The notes: generated by a model not told the origin, from the letters alone. Numbered from the stretch's first letter, positions 34,336-44,692 are shown. The stretch is DNA of 64,000 nt from Streptococcus oralis subsp. tigurinus AZ_3a (GCA_000344275.1 AORU01000005.1:1-64000); one strand, 5' to 3'. Numbers and translations: made by a program.

Positions 34336-34689
34336 TGAAGCTCCAGCTTCTTCCAATTTAGCTTTGATTTCTTCAGCTTCTGCAGTTGGAACGCCTTCTT
34401 TGATGACACCTGGTGCACCATCAACAAGTTCTTTAGCTTCTTTAAGTCCAAGACCAGTGATTTCACGTACAGCTTTGATAACGCCAACTTTTTTGTCACC
34501 AGCAGCTGTCAATTCAACGTCAAATGAATCTTTAGCAGCACCAGCGTCAGCAGCACCAGCTGCAGCTACAGCTACAGGAGCAGCTGCAGTTACACCAAAT
34601 TCTTCTTCGATAGCTTTTACAAGGTCGTTCAATTCAAGGATTGAAGCTTCTTTAATTTCAGCAATAATGTTTTCAATGTTCAATGCCAT
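34321..34689 (-). CDS. rplL: 50S ribosomal protein L7/L12
   Basis: The 122-residue stalk protein has the N-terminal dimer domain [18 protein letters not shown], an Ala-rich hinge (about 38-52) and the factor-binding domain with [20 protein letters not shown]. Length and sequence match streptococcal L7/L12. GGAGGAAAT precedes the ATG at 34689. Its last five codons are the ICE attachment core; the protein ends in VTLK as expected, so the insertion does no damage. It is the second gene after rplJ. Confidence 0.98.
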   Translation of the reverse strand: MALNIENIIAEIKEASILELNDLVKAIEEEFGVTAAAPVAVAAAGAADAGAAKDSFDVELTAAGDKKVGVIKAVREITGLGLKEAKELVDGAPGVIKEGVPTAEAEEIKAKLEEAGASVTLK

Positions 34690-34730
34690 TGTTATTTCCT
34701 CCAAATAAGTTTTTAATTATAATAGTTTTT

Positions 34731-34757
34731 TCGTAGCTATGCTACGCTGCGTAGCTT
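34731..34757 (-). other. Hairpin between rplJ and rplL
   Basis: The rplJ-rplL gap contains CGTAGC-TATGCTACGCTGC-GTAGCT, several overlapping copies of GTAGC/GCTAC that fold into a stable stem, with AAAAAA on the rplL side. It lacks a T-run, so it is more likely an RNA processing or stability element than a terminator. Confidence 0.45.
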
Positions 34758-34761
34758 AAGA

Positions 34762-35262
34762 TTAAGCTGCGTCTTCTTTGTTGTCTGCAACCGCTTTGAC
34801 TGCAAGAGCAACGTTGCGCACTGGCGCTTGAAGTACAGAAAGGAGCATAGAAAGAAGTCCTTCGCGGTTTGGAAGAGTTGCAAGAGCAACGATTTCTTCT
34901 TTAGATGCGACAGCGCCTTCGATTGCACCACCTTTGATTTCAAGTGCTTCAGCGTCTTTAGCAAAATCGTTCAAGATTTTCGCTGGTGCGATAACATCTT
35001 CGTTAGAAAATGCTACTGCAGATGGTCCAACAAATACTGATGCAAGTTCTTCAAGACCAGCTTTTTCAGCTGCACGACGCAAGATTGAGTTTTTAATAAC
35101 TTTATACTCAACTTCGCTTCCACGAAGCTCACGACGAAGAACTGTATCTTGCTCAACTGTCAAACCACGAGCGTCAACAACGACGATAGATGCAGCAGCT
35201 TTCATTTTTTCAGCTACTACGTCAACTAGTTCCGCTTTTTTAGCAATAATTGCTTCACTCAT
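34762..35262 (-). CDS. rplJ: 50S ribosomal protein L10
   Basis: The 166-residue L10 anchors the L7/L12 stalk to 23S rRNA and represses its own operon. Typical segments are [29 protein letters not shown], and [15 protein letters not shown]. The C-terminal helix [19 protein letters not shown] binds L7/L12 dimers. I chose the ATG at 35262, after GGAGGTG, over an in-frame upstream start. rplL follows after a 72-bp gap with a hairpin. Confidence 0.97.
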   Translation of the reverse strand: MSEAIIAKKAELVDVVAEKMKAAASIVVVDARGLTVEQDTVLRRELRGSEVEYKVIKNSILRRAAEKAGLEELASVFVGPSAVAFSNEDVIAPAKILNDFAKDAEALEIKGGAIEGAVASKEEIVALATLPNREGLLSMLLSVLQAPVRNVALAVKAVADNKEDAA

Positions 35263-35469
35263 TAGTGTGTTCACCTCCGTAATTATTTTGCTTGGGGAAT
35301 TTTTCCAAAAGAAAAACGCGCCCAAACCTAGACACGAAAGTACAATACGCTTCTTTTTACATGATACGTTTTGTCCTCGGTAGGATATTTATGAGTCAAG
35401 CTCCCCTACTGTCTTAGGCAGTTTTTTCAAACCGTATATAAGTATAGCATAGTTAAAAAAAGAATGCAA
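35263..35469 (-). promoter_or_regulatory. rplJ promoter and L10 leader
   Basis: On the minus strand TTGCAT (35469-35464), 17 bp, TATACT (35446-35441) form the promoter. The ~170-nt leader contains CCTAAGACAGTAGG and ATCCTACCGAGGAC, features of the ribosomal protein L10 leader that binds the L10-L12 complex and gives feedback control. The end carries the strong GGAGGTG site of rplJ. Confidence 0.8.
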
Positions 35470-35511
35470 GATTTTTGCAAACTTTTTTTAAAATTTTTCG
35501 TGATTTTTCTG

Positions 35512-36771
35512 TTAAAGTTCTACTGTCAGAACTTGACCTTGCTTAACCACCTGTTCTCCAGCAATATAAACATCATCTACATCACTGGACTTGACAGCAT
35601 AAACGAGGTGAGAGAGCATATTTTTCTGAGGTTGGAGATGAATTTTTCCTTGTGGTTGAATAACGAGAAAATCTGCCTGCTTACCAACTTCTAGACTTCC
35701 TATCTGATTTTCCATTCCTAGAACCTTAGCCCCTTCGATTGTCAATGCCTTGAGAGATGCTTCGATAGGAAATTGGCTGGCATCTCCACTTTTCATCTTC
35801 TGAAGAAGGGCTGCAGTTCGTCCTTCCTCAAACATGTCTAAATTATTATTAGAAGCAACCGAGTCAGTCGCAATTCCGACTGCTACTCCTGCTTTTTGCA
35901 GTTGGATGATGGGAGCAATCCCTGATGCCAATTTGAGGTTACTAATAGGATTATGCGCAACAGCTACTTGAGAAGTTGCTAAGCGTTCAATTTCTCGCTC
36001 GTTTAATTCGACCCCATGAGCAAAGACAGACGGATGATCTAAGTAACCCAGTTCTTCTAGAAAGGCTAGGGGCCGTTTGCCGTATCGTTTCAGGATAATT
36101 CCTGATTCCTCCTTGGTCTCCGCCACATGGATATGGATGGGAATATTCAGCTCTTTTGCCATATCTAAGCTCGCTTCCAGCAAGTCTCTACTACAGCTAT
36201 AGGGAGAATGTGGAGCTACCATAACCTTGAAATTTGGATTTTCATATCCTAAGATTTTCTCGATGATTGCTCGTGTTCTGCTTATAGTCTCATCAGTTGT
36301 TTCTATATCTGAAGAAAAGAGGGTCGGTGAGAAATAACAACGCATCTTAGATGCCTTGACTGCCTGATAAATCTGCTCAATCTCCACTCCATTGGGATTA
36401 TACATATCATTGAAGGTTGTTGTTCCTGACTGGAGCATTTCTGTCAGCGCTTCTTTGACCGCCTTGGTAGTCATATCTGGTGTAAACTCAGCTTCTGCAG
36501 GCCAGATATAGTCATTGAGCCATTCATGGAGGTTACTATCATCTCGGATTCCTCGCAAACCTGTCATGGCAGAATGGGTGTGGCAGTTGACCAAGCCAGG
36601 CATAATCCAGGCTCCCTGATAGTCTATAATCTGCTCAGCTTGCTCTAAAATCTCTGGCTTCTCTAGACCGACATAGACGATTTGAGAATCATTATCTGCT
36701 AAGATTCCATCCAGATAAACATGGAAATCTTGGTCACAAGTCACGATATTTACATGCTGATAGACTTTCAT
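35512..36771 (-). CDS. mtaD: 5'-methylthioadenosine/S-adenosylhomocysteine deaminase
   Basis: A 419-residue metal-dependent amidohydrolase of the TRZ/ATZ group. Metal and catalytic motifs: VNCHTHSAM (HxH near 62), APHSPYSC, IHIHVAETKEES, FAHGVELNE, and ATDSVASNNNLDMFEE with the conserved Asp and the SNN turn. Family members deaminate MTA, SAH or adenosine to inosine derivatives. AAAGGAG precedes the ATG. It is followed downstream by the ribosomal promoter and stands alone between that and a terminator at 36830-36857. Confidence 0.85.
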   Translation of the reverse strand: MKVYQHVNIVTCDQDFHVYLDGILADNDSQIVYVGLEKPEILEQAEQIIDYQGAWIMPGLVNCHTHSAMTGLRGIRDDSNLHEWLNDYIWPAEAEFTPDMTTKAVKEALTEMLQSGTTTFNDMYNPNGVEIEQIYQAVKASKMRCYFSPTLFSSDIETTDETISRTRAIIEKILGYENPNFKVMVAPHSPYSCSRDLLEASLDMAKELNIPIHIHVAETKEESGIILKRYGKRPLAFLEELGYLDHPSVFAHGVELNEREIERLATSQVAVAHNPISNLKLASGIAPIIQLQKAGVAVGIATDSVASNNNLDMFEEGRTAALLQKMKSGDASQFPIEASLKALTIEGAKVLGMENQIGSLEVGKQADFLVIQPQGKIHLQPQKNMLSHLVYAVKSSDVDDVYIAGEQVVKQGQVLTVEL

Positions 36772-36829
36772 TATAGGCTCCTTTTCTAAAAGACAATTTA
36801 CAGTGAATAATTTTTCTAGCTATTGTAAC

Positions 36830-36857
36830 AAAAAAGTCACCCGAAGGCAACTTTTTT
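36830..36857 (-). terminator. Terminator after the ABC exporter genes
   Basis: On the minus strand an AAAAAAGTTGCC-TTCG-GGTGACTTTTTT hairpin ends in six T residues, about 30 bp past the stop codon of the second exporter subunit. Confidence 0.75.
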
Positions 36858-36885
36858 CGTCTATAAAATTTCAAAAGAGAAAGGC

Positions 36886-38634
36886 TTATTCTGAGCTAAA
36901 AGCTGCAGCTTGCTGCATTTGGTAATACTTGCCTTTTCTAGCCATGAGGTCATGATGGTTCCCATACTCAACAATGTCGCCATCCACCAAGACAAGAATC
37001 AAATCTGCATCTTGAATGGTTGACAAGCGGTGGGCAATGATAAAACTTGTGCGCCCCTTCATGAGTTTAGCAAAGGCATCCTGTACTAGCACTTCTGTAC
37101 GCGTATCGATGGAGGAGGTTGCCTCGTCTAAGATAAGAATCTTAGGGATAGCTAGAAAGACTCGGGCGATTGTCAAGAGCTGGGCTTGGCCAACAGAGAG
37201 AGATTCTCCTGCATTTTCCAACTTGGTATCGTATCCCTGTGGCAACTGTTGGATGAAAAAGTCCGCATTGGTTGCCTTTGCAGCAACAATCACTTGCTCC
37301 CGACTGGCATCAGGATTTCCAAAGGCAATATTGTCATGAATGGTCCCTTGCTTGAGCCAGGTTTCTTGGAGTACCATCCCAAACTGCTGTCTCAATGACG
37401 CTCGGGTATAATCATAAATGGATTGCCCATCCAGCAAGATATCTCCTGAGTTAATAGGGTAAAAACGCATGAGGAGATTGATAAGAGTTGATTTTCCAGC
37501 TCCTGTCGGACCGACGATGGCCACCTTGCTACCAGCTGGAATATCGATAGACAAATCCTTAATCAAGATTTTTTCTGGATGGTAGCCAAAAGAAACATGC
37601 TTAAAGGAAATAGCTCCCTTAACTTGGTCACTGGTCAAGACTTCCTTGCCTGTTTCAGCCACCTCAGGACTTTCTAAGACAGCATAGACACGCTCTGCAC
37701 AAGCGAGAGCACTTTGCAATTCGGCTAGCACTGAAGAAATATCGTTAAAGGGCTTGGTGTACTGTTGGACGTAATTCAAAAAAGTCACTAAACGTCCGAT
37801 GGTCAAGGTGGACCCCAACATGATACGATAAGCTCCTACTCCAGCAAGAAGAGCGTAAATGAGCGCATTGACAAAGCGAGTCGAAGGATTGACCGTTGAG
37901 GAATAAAAGATAGCTGACTGAGAATAGCCTGAGTAGTTGGCATTCGCCTCATGCAGTCTTTGGATAAACTCTGTCTGAGCATTGAAGGACTGGATAATAG
38001 TCTGCTGGCTAAGCGATTCTTCAATCAACTGAGTCTGAATGCCCCTCGTCTCTGTTTGTTTCTGGAAGAGATGATAGGAGCGTTTGGCAATAAAGCGTGA
38101 AATCACCATGGACAGCGGCGTCAACAGCAAGACCAAGAGGGTCATGAGGAGGTGGATTTGAAGCATGGCTAGAATACTAACCAAAATCATCAAAACGCCA
38201 ATGAAAAATTGGTTAAAAATCATGGTCAAGCCAGCTGCCAACTGTTCTATGTCTGTAGTCACACGACTAATCATCTCTCCACTACCCTGCCGATCCACAA
38301 AAGAAATCGGTAAACGATGGAGCTTATGGATGATTCGCTCTCGCAAGTCTCTGGTATAAGAGAAGATTAGACGATTATAGAGAAGGGGATTGGCCCATTG
38401 TACCAGTGTATTTCCTATGACTACCAAGATCATCTGGATGAAAATCTGCCAAAAAATTAGTGAAGAACCAGCCACTAGGACCTGGTCGATGACCTGCCCA
38501 ATCAGAATAGGTAGGTAAATCGATAAGCCAACTTGGGCAATAGTTCCTAGAAAGGCTAGGAAAAGGAGGAAAGGATGGCTTGCTAAATCTACGGCTAAAC
38601 GTTTGAGCGTCTGGTTTGCAGTTTGTCGTCTCAT
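36886..38634 (-). CDS. ABC exporter half-transporter, catalytic subunit
   Basis: A 582-residue exporter with six membrane helices (about 20-310) and one nucleotide-binding domain. Walker A is GPTGAGKST, Walker B ILILDEATSS with the catalytic Glu, H-loop IIAHRLST; the signature reads LSVGQ instead of LSGGQ. It pairs with the protein encoded just upstream to form a heterodimer. I chose the ATG at 38634, after AGGAGGAC; the start is one base past the partner's stop. Substrate is unknown; such pairs in streptococci export drugs or peptides. Confidence 0.9.
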   Translation of the reverse strand: MRRQTANQTLKRLAVDLASHPFLLFLAFLGTIAQVGLSIYLPILIGQVIDQVLVAGSSLIFWQIFIQMILVVIGNTLVQWANPLLYNRLIFSYTRDLRERIIHKLHRLPISFVDRQGSGEMISRVTTDIEQLAAGLTMIFNQFFIGVLMILVSILAMLQIHLLMTLLVLLLTPLSMVISRFIAKRSYHLFQKQTETRGIQTQLIEESLSQQTIIQSFNAQTEFIQRLHEANANYSGYSQSAIFYSSTVNPSTRFVNALIYALLAGVGAYRIMLGSTLTIGRLVTFLNYVQQYTKPFNDISSVLAELQSALACAERVYAVLESPEVAETGKEVLTSDQVKGAISFKHVSFGYHPEKILIKDLSIDIPAGSKVAIVGPTGAGKSTLINLLMRFYPINSGDILLDGQSIYDYTRASLRQQFGMVLQETWLKQGTIHDNIAFGNPDASREQVIVAAKATNADFFIQQLPQGYDTKLENAGESLSVGQAQLLTIARVFLAIPKILILDEATSSIDTRTEVLVQDAFAKLMKGRTSFIIAHRLSTIQDADLILVLVDGDIVEYGNHHDLMARKGKYYQMQQAAAFSSE

Positions 38635-38635
38635 A

Positions 38636-40360
38636 TTAGTCCTCCTTTCCATGTTGGGATGCATTGATTTCGCGATAGACTTGGCTAGTCTTCATCAATT
38701 CCTCGTGCTTGCCAACAGCTAGTAGCTCACCTTTTTCCAAGAGGAGAATCTGGTCAGCCATCTGAAGTGTCGAAGTCCGTTGAGAAATCAAGATTAAGCT
38801 CGTGTTAGGTAAATTCTCTCGGATAGCTTTCAAGAGCTTGGACTCAGTGATGGTGTCCAGGGCCGAGGTCGCATCATCTAGGATGAGAAATGGAGCTTGT
38901 CGCAAGACTGCTCGGGCAATAGATAGCCTTTGTTTTTGTCCGCCTGAGAAATTTCGCCCTCCTCCCTCAACTAGGGTATCCAAAAGTCCTTCCTTTTCAC
39001 TGACAAAATCCTTAGCTTGCGCAATCTCCAAGGCCTGCCATAGTTGCTGGTCAGATACTTCTTGATTGAAACCCAAAGTCAAATTAGAACGAATAGTTCC
39101 TTTAAAGAGTTCGACCTTTTGGGGTACATAGGCAATCCAAGACCGCCACTGCTCAAGATTACGAGGACTACGTCCATCTCGATAAAGGTCAATGCTCCCC
39201 TTGTCTGCTGGATAAAGACCAAGTAAGACTTGCACCAAGCTTGATTTACCAGAACCAGTACCCCCAATGATACCAAGGATTTGCCCTTGCTTCATATCAA
39301 AGGAAATGTCTCTAAGAGAAGGCTGAGCCGCATCAGGATAGGTAAAGGTTAACTCTTTGACTTGTAAAACCTGATCGTTGGTAACTTGTTTTTCTTCTAA
39401 CTCTGAATGGATATCTTCTGGAGCTTCGGCAAAGACTTCCTCGATTCGCTTGGCTGAGATATAGGACTGATTGAGGGAATTTATCAGCATGGCGAGCTTA
39501 ACCAATTCTACCAAGATTTGCAAGAGGTAGTTAATTAGAGCAATCAGGGCACCTTGACTGAGTAAACCTCCTTGTATAGAAATGTAGCCCTGCCAGATGA
39601 TGACGAGAAGAGTTCCATTAACAATCAGATAGGTCAGTGGTGTTAACAAACTAGACCAGAAACCTGTCTTTTCTTGTAATCTAACATAAACTTGGTTAAG
39701 AGTTTGAAAAATCTGTAACTCTCGTTTTTCCTGACCAAAAGCACGAATAACTCGCATTCCTTGTAATTGCTGACGCGTTTCCTGAACCAGCTGGTCCGTT
39801 TTCTTTCTGAGACTGCTGTAGAGAGGATTGACCAGTCGAGAGAGACCGACAATGACAATCGTCAAAATGACAACCATAACTAAAAACCAGAAAGTCAGCT
39901 CAGCCGAGATGCGATAGGCCATAAAGATAGCCCCAAAGACGATAATAGGCGCTCGCAAAAAGAGGCGCAGGAATTGATTGATCCCAGTCTGAATCTGGTA
40001 GGTATCCGAAGTCAAACGTGTCACCAAGCTAGAAGTTGTCAGACGATCTCTGCTATCCTTTGGCAAGGAAAGAATATGACGATAAAGGTCGTCTGTCAGT
40101 TCCTTGGCGAATCCAACCGCTGCCTTGGCTGAGTAAAACTGGGCTATCAAGGCCACTAAAACGCCAATCACTGCAAAGATAAGGAGCAGGCCAATCTGCA
40201 TCCAGAGGTGTCCTTGATCTATCTGGGGCAAGGACTGGTCAACAATCCCAGCAATCACCATGGGAACCAAGAGTTCAAAAACAGCTTCTAGCAGCTTGAA
40301 CAGGGGTGCTAAAATGGATTCTTTGATATAGGGTTTGAAGTAAGATAGTAAGTGTTTCAT
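38636..40360 (-). CDS. ABC exporter half-transporter with a degenerate ATP site
   Basis: A 574-residue exporter with six membrane helices and a nucleotide-binding domain. Walker A is GGTGSGKSS and the signature FSGGQKQR is intact. However, Walker B ends LDDATSA, with Asp in place of the catalytic Glu, and the switch His is Gln (LISQRTST). This pattern is known for heterodimeric exporters, in which one composite site is degenerate: here site 1 uses this Walker A/B and the partner's LSVGQ. It heads a two-gene operon with the catalytic subunit. Confidence 0.9.
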   Translation of the reverse strand: MKHLLSYFKPYIKESILAPLFKLLEAVFELLVPMVIAGIVDQSLPQIDQGHLWMQIGLLLIFAVIGVLVALIAQFYSAKAAVGFAKELTDDLYRHILSLPKDSRDRLTTSSLVTRLTSDTYQIQTGINQFLRLFLRAPIIVFGAIFMAYRISAELTFWFLVMVVILTIVIVGLSRLVNPLYSSLRKKTDQLVQETRQQLQGMRVIRAFGQEKRELQIFQTLNQVYVRLQEKTGFWSSLLTPLTYLIVNGTLLVIIWQGYISIQGGLLSQGALIALINYLLQILVELVKLAMLINSLNQSYISAKRIEEVFAEAPEDIHSELEEKQVTNDQVLQVKELTFTYPDAAQPSLRDISFDMKQGQILGIIGGTGSGKSSLVQVLLGLYPADKGSIDLYRDGRSPRNLEQWRSWIAYVPQKVELFKGTIRSNLTLGFNQEVSDQQLWQALEIAQAKDFVSEKEGLLDTLVEGGGRNFSGGQKQRLSIARAVLRQAPFLILDDATSALDTITESKLLKAIRENLPNTSLILISQRTSTLQMADQILLLEKGELLAVGKHEELMKTSQVYREINASQHGKED

Positions 40361-40419
40361 AGATCCCTTCTATTCTTATTCTGGAAATGAAGAAAGTGGG
40401 AAGCCCCACCCTCTCAGTT

Positions 40420-41358
40420 TTATTTGTTTAAGTAAGGTAATAGATAGCCATATCCTGCTTTGTCCATCTCATCCTTGGATACAAAGCGCAAGGATGCAGA
40501 ATTAATACAGTAACGCAGGCCACCTAACTCCCGAGGTCCATCTGTGAAAACATGACCCAAGTGAGCATTACCTGACCGAGAACGAACCTCGATTCGCTCC
40601 ATCCCATGGCTCAAATCCTTGTAGTAGTGAATCAATTCCTTAGAAATCGGACGACTAAAACTTGGCCAACCACAACCTGAGGCAAACTTATCCTTTGCAA
40701 AAAAGAGTGGCTCACCCGTCGTGATGTCTACATAAATCCCCTCTTCAAAGGTTTGGTCATAGGCATTGCTAAATGGAGCCTCTGTAGCAGCTTCTTGCGT
40801 AACACGGTAAGACTCTGCTGACAAACTTTCTTTTAACACTTCTTGACTAGGCTTTTCATAATTTGAGGCGTCAATCAATGGCTTCTCAGCATCGGTCACA
40901 TCGATATGACAATAACCTGAAGGATTTTTCTTGAGATAGTCTTGATGGTAGTCTTCTGCTAAAATGTAGTGGCGAAGTTTCTCCACTTCTACTGCAATCT
41001 TTCGACCCAGCATACGCTCCTGCTCCTGCACCACTGTGTAGATAGCCGGCAAGTCTGCTTCATCTTGGTAATAGATCCCAGTTCGATATTGGCGACCACG
41101 GTCATTCCCCTGCTGGTTAATAGACAAGGGATCAATAACACGGAAATAATAGAGCAACATCTCTCTGAGTGACACTGCTTTCTCATCATAAATCACTTGA
41201 ACCGTTTCTGCATGGTCTGTTTCCTTGAGCAACTGGTAATTGGTCGTTTCGACTTGCCCATTAGCGTAGCCGACACTGGTAGCTAGCACTCCAGAAATGC
41301 GTGAAAAATACTCCTCTAGGCCCCAAAAACAACCACCTGCTAGATAAATTTCTGCCAT
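40420..41358 (-). CDS. msrAB: Fused methionine sulfoxide reductase A/B
   Basis: A 312-residue fusion. The MsrA part (about 1-160) starts with [13 protein letters not shown], whose Cys attacks Met-S-sulfoxide. The MsrB part (about 180-310) has [41 protein letters not shown] (in two parts) and the catalytic [11 protein letters not shown]. It repairs oxidised methionine; no signal peptide is seen, so it is the cytoplasmic type (MsrAB1-like) rather than the lipoprotein form. A RUP-like repeat follows upstream of its start side, between it and thrB. Confidence 0.95.
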   Translation of the reverse strand: MAEIYLAGGCFWGLEEYFSRISGVLATSVGYANGQVETTNYQLLKETDHAETVQVIYDEKAVSLREMLLYYFRVIDPLSINQQGNDRGRQYRTGIYYQDEADLPAIYTVVQEQERMLGRKIAVEVEKLRHYILAEDYHQDYLKKNPSGYCHIDVTDAEKPLIDASNYEKPSQEVLKESLSAESYRVTQEAATEAPFSNAYDQTFEEGIYVDITTGEPLFFAKDKFASGCGWPSFSRPISKELIHYYKDLSHGMERIEVRSRSGNAHLGHVFTDGPRELGGLRYCINSASLRFVSKDEMDKAGYGYLLPYLNK

Positions 41359-41389
41359 CTTTATTTCTCCTTTATCAAGTTTTTAACTA

Positions 41390-41548
41390 ATACTCTTCGA
41401 AAATCTCTTCAAACCATGTCAGCTTACATCTGCAACCTCAAAACAGTATTTTGAGCTAACTTCGTCAGTTCTATCCACAACCTCAAAACCATGTTTTGAG
41501 CAACCTGCGGCTAGCTTCCTAGTTTGCTCTTTGATTTCCATTGAGTAT
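41390..41548. repeat. RUP-like miniature repeat element
   Basis: A 159-bp noncoding element with imperfect terminal inverted repeats, ATACTCTTCGAAAATC at one end and GATTTCCATTGAGTAT at the other, flanked by TA on both sides. Sequence such as GCGGCTAGCTTCCTAGTTTG recurs very often in pneumococcal and mitis genomes as I remember. RUP elements are thought to be moved by IS630-Spn1 transposase. Inside, a segment with CAACCTCAAAAC is present twice, making it longer than the usual ~107 bp. Confidence 0.7.
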
Positions 41549-41561
41549 AAACTTCTTTTCA

Positions 41562-41612
41562 AAAAAAGGATAGGAAGCCCTCTGGTCAAGAGTTTCCCCA
41601 TCCTATCTTCTA
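41562..41612 (-). terminator. Terminator after thrB
   Basis: On the minus strand GATAGGATGGGGAAACTCT folds onto AGAGGGCTTCCTATCC and is followed by seven T residues. It begins right after the thrB stop codon. Confidence 0.8.
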
Positions 41613-41616
41613 TTCT

Positions 41617-42486
41617 TTATTTTGCTTCTACACGGACACCTTGTGTATCAACTTTCAAATCATGAAGTTTGCCTTTGAAAGACTGCTTTTGCAATTCTGC
41701 CTTAATCTTGGGCATCTTGTCGTGAGAAGCCAAGACCATCACTGTCGGCCCTGCTCCAGAGAGATAGGTCGCATAGGCTCCATTCTCTTTTGCTACTTGC
41801 TTAATCGTCGCAAATTCACGGACCAGACTTTGACGATAACGCTCGTGGAAGAGGTCCCCCTCGATTGCTTGTCCTGCTGTCACCATATCTCCTGCTAACA
41901 AGGCTGCAACGGCCACATTGGCGATAGAACTAGCTGCAACAGCTTCCTTGTAGGACAATTTCTTAGGAAGGACACCACGGCTATCGCGAGTGCGTAATTC
42001 ATAGTTGGGAATATAAGCTAGAAAATCACACTCTGGGAAGTCAGCCACAATCGCCGAAACCTGCCCTTCAACAGAGCTCGCAACAACAAGATTTCCATAG
42101 ATAGCTGGAGCCACATTGTCTGGATGCCCTTCAATCTTGGTCGCCAACTGCAATTTTTCATGATCGGACAAATTTAGCTTACCTAATTGGTTAGCTAGTT
42201 CAATCCCAGCAACGATAACCGAGCTAGAAGAACCCAAACCACGCGCCAAGGGAACATCGCTGGTCATTTTCAAACGTCTCGGTTGCAAGTCAGGCGCAAT
42301 TTGCAAGGCAATTTTGAGCAAGAGATTACGCTCGTCATGAGGAATCCATTTGCCAATCTGGTGTTCAATCAACCACTCATCTCGTTCTTCACAGACCTCA
42401 ATTTGAAGATACTTGGTTACAGCTACACCGACCGAGTCAAAACCTGGCCCAATATTGGCACTGGTTGCAGGTACAATAATCTTCAT
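41617..42486 (-). CDS. thrB: Homoserine kinase
   Basis: A 289-residue GHMP kinase that phosphorylates homoserine on the way to threonine. Motif 1 is [14 protein letters not shown] (7-20), the ATP loop [14 protein letters not shown] (about 84-97), and the C-terminal motif [15 protein letters not shown]. Length is typical. It begins one base after the hom stop codon, so hom-thrB is an operon ending at the terminator 41562-41612. Confidence 0.95.
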   Translation of the reverse strand: MKIIVPATSANIGPGFDSVGVAVTKYLQIEVCEERDEWLIEHQIGKWIPHDERNLLLKIALQIAPDLQPRRLKMTSDVPLARGLGSSSSVIVAGIELANQLGKLNLSDHEKLQLATKIEGHPDNVAPAIYGNLVVASSVEGQVSAIVADFPECDFLAYIPNYELRTRDSRGVLPKKLSYKEAVAASSIANVAVAALLAGDMVTAGQAIEGDLFHERYRQSLVREFATIKQVAKENGAYATYLSGAGPTVMVLASHDKMPKIKAELQKQSFKGKLHDLKVDTQGVRVEAK

Positions 42487-42487
42487 C

Positions 42488-43774
42488 CTATTCTCCTAAC
42501 ACCTTGAAGGTATTCAAGAGGTCAAATTCTAAAGCTTTGGCCAACTCAGCTGAAACATTCTCAAGTTGTGCTTTATTAATCTTATGAGTGATAATCACTA
42601 CACGCGCCTTGTCACCCTCTTTGCCATCTTGGAGGATTTGCTTGAAGGAAATATCTTGAGCGTTGAAAATCTCAGCCAATTTCAAGACCTGACCTTTTGA
42701 GTCTGGAGCCGAGATTGAGAAGTAGTAGTTTGCTTTAACATCTTCTGGATTTGCCAAAACTAAGTCACGGCTATATTCGTTGAAGTCTTTGCCAATGGTA
42801 CCATCATTCAAGCGACGAACGATACGGACGATATCCGCCACAACACTTGTTGCAGTTGGTTTTTGACCAGCACCTGGTCCGTAGTACATAGACTCACCGA
42901 TACCGATAGATTCTACAAAAACAGCGTTCATTACCCCATTCACACTGGCAAGTGGATGTGCTTTAGGAAGGAAGGTTGGAGTTACTTCCGCAGCAATACC
43001 AGAAGGAGTTTCCTCGATAGAACCAACCAATTTCACTACATAGCCAAGGTCTTGAGCCACAGCTACATCTTCTGGTGTGATGTTGCGGATTCCCTTGTGG
43101 GCTACATCGTCAAAGGCAACCTTCATACCAAAAGCAAATTGGCTCAAAATCACCATCTTGTAGGCTGCGTCAATCCCATCCACGTCATTTGTAGGGTCGC
43201 TTTCTGCAAATCCTAGTCTTTGAGCTTCTGCAAGAGCATCATCGTAAGACCAGCCTTCTTCCACCATCTTAGTCATCATAAAGTTGGAAGTTCCGTTAAC
43301 GACACCAAGAACGCGCGTGATTTTATCAGAAGCCAATGAATTTGCCAAAGTTCGAAGAATTGGAATCCCACCAGCAACTGCAGCTTCATAGTAAAGTGCT
43401 ACATTATGCTCCTTAGCGATTTCTAACAATTCTGCACCATGGACAGCCAAAAGATCCTTGTTAGCAGTAACAACGTGTTTTCCAGCTTCTAAGGCACGAG
43501 TGATAAAGGTTTTAGCTGGTTCTATACGCCCCATCAATTCCACTACAATGGTAACATCTTTATCTGACAAAATATCATCTACATTGGTTACAAAGTTAAA
43601 GTCATTCCCTGCTGCAAGCAAGCGGTTCTTTTCATCTTCATCCTTGACCAATACCTTGGCTACTTCAATCTCTGAATGAGCTGACTGAACGATTTTTTCT
43701 CCATTTTCCTTTAGGAGGAATGGCACACCACTTGCAACGGTACCAAATCCAAGTAAAGCAATTTTAACTGTCAT
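42488..43774 (-). CDS. hom: Homoserine dehydrogenase
   Basis: A 428-residue enzyme reducing aspartate semialdehyde to homoserine. The NAD(P)-binding start is [12 protein letters not shown] (6-17); the catalytic region has [31 protein letters not shown], and the substrate site [15 protein letters not shown]-terminal ACT domain (about 350-428) suggests threonine feedback. It heads the hom-thrB operon. A terminator from mecA lies at 43866-43889 upstream. Confidence 0.96.
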   Translation of the reverse strand: MTVKIALLGFGTVASGVPFLLKENGEKIVQSAHSEIEVAKVLVKDEDEKNRLLAAGNDFNFVTNVDDILSDKDVTIVVELMGRIEPAKTFITRALEAGKHVVTANKDLLAVHGAELLEIAKEHNVALYYEAAVAGGIPILRTLANSLASDKITRVLGVVNGTSNFMMTKMVEEGWSYDDALAEAQRLGFAESDPTNDVDGIDAAYKMVILSQFAFGMKVAFDDVAHKGIRNITPEDVAVAQDLGYVVKLVGSIEETPSGIAAEVTPTFLPKAHPLASVNGVMNAVFVESIGIGESMYYGPGAGQKPTATSVVADIVRIVRRLNDGTIGKDFNEYSRDLVLANPEDVKANYYFSISAPDSKGQVLKLAEIFNAQDISFKQILQDGKEGDKARVVIITHKINKAQLENVSAELAKALEFDLLNTFKVLGE

Positions 43775-43865
43775 GTTTGTCTCCTAGAAATTTTCTGATA
43801 TAGCCATTATAACAGAATTTTGTGAAAATTCCTATTATAGTAAATCACTATTTCAGTCTAGTAAA

Positions 43866-43889
43866 GAAAAAACGAATCCCATGATTCGT
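43866..43889 (-). terminator. Terminator after mecA
   Basis: ACGAATCCCATGATTCGT (43872-43889) folds with six T residues following on the minus strand, 33 bp past the mecA stop. Confidence 0.8.
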
Positions 43890-43921
43890 CTTTCCTGATA
43901 AATGAAAATTGATTTTAAAAT

Positions 43922-44662
43922 TTATGAACGAATCTTTTGCAGACCGAGAACTGCATCGTGATTGATCAAGATTTGCCCATACTCTTGCAAGACTGAGCGA
44001 CTGATGTCACTGTCGTCTGCAAATTCACGCATACGAGCCAAGAGCCAGGCTGGATATGGACTTGGATGATTTTCCACATCGACTAAGATTGTCAAATAGT
44101 AGTGTCCATTCATCTTATAGAGTTCAGATGTTTCCATCTGGTAGTTAACCGTCTTTGCAAAAGCAACTAAGTCAGCAAGGCTTGCAAAGCGCAAGATATA
44201 GTAGATATAAGGTTCTTTCTTACTCTCAGTTTCCTTGTCTGCCTGCTCTTGCCCTTCTTCCTTTTCTTCGACCTGCTCTAGAGATTGGATAGCTTCAATA
44301 TCGTCTTTGGTCTTGTCTGCAATGCTCTTTTCCAAGGTTTTGAGAAATTCATCCGGCGACATTTGGGCTAATTCTTCCATGTCTGGTAAGTCCGCCAAAT
44401 CTTCAAAATCCAGATTCTGGTCAATCTTGGACTTGGTCACAAAGACGTCCACCTTATCAGGTTTTGGCGTCACGCGGAAACTCAGCATGCCACTATCTAA
44501 GAAATTGTCTGGCATTTCCAGTTCATCTAAAATAGTATAGAAAAACTCTTCAGTTTTTTCCTGCGGAACGAGAAAGTCTGCAATCTCCATTCCTCGGTCC
44601 ATCAAATCATCTAAAGTCATCGTGATTTTCAGTGTTGTATCACTAATTTGTTTCATCTTCAT
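43922..44662 (-). CDS. mecA: Adaptor protein MecA
   Basis: A 246-residue adaptor that delivers substrates such as ComX to the ClpC protease. The N-terminal domain MKMKQISDTTLKITM recognises substrate; an acidic linker (about 120-150, with EEKEEGQEQADKETESK) leads to the C-terminal ClpC-binding domain with YIYYILRFASLADLVAFA. I chose the ATG at 44662, after GAGGT. It has its own promoter at 44693-44721 and terminator. Scattered differences from pneumococcal MecA as I recall it support a close relative of S. pneumoniae. Confidence 0.95.
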   Translation of the reverse strand: MKMKQISDTTLKITMTLDDLMDRGMEIADFLVPQEKTEEFFYTILDELEMPDNFLDSGMLSFRVTPKPDKVDVFVTKSKIDQNLDFEDLADLPDMEELAQMSPDEFLKTLEKSIADKTKDDIEAIQSLEQVEEKEEGQEQADKETESKKEPYIYYILRFASLADLVAFAKTVNYQMETSELYKMNGHYYLTILVDVENHPSPYPAWLLARMREFADDSDISRSVLQEYGQILINHDAVLGLQKIRS

Positions 44663-44692
44663 ATCTAGTAACCTCATACTTTCAGTCTATCT

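Noticed and set aside
34731..34757. Terminator between rplJ and rplL
   Set aside because: The hairpin has A residues instead of a T-run downstream, and rplL must be made in excess over L10.
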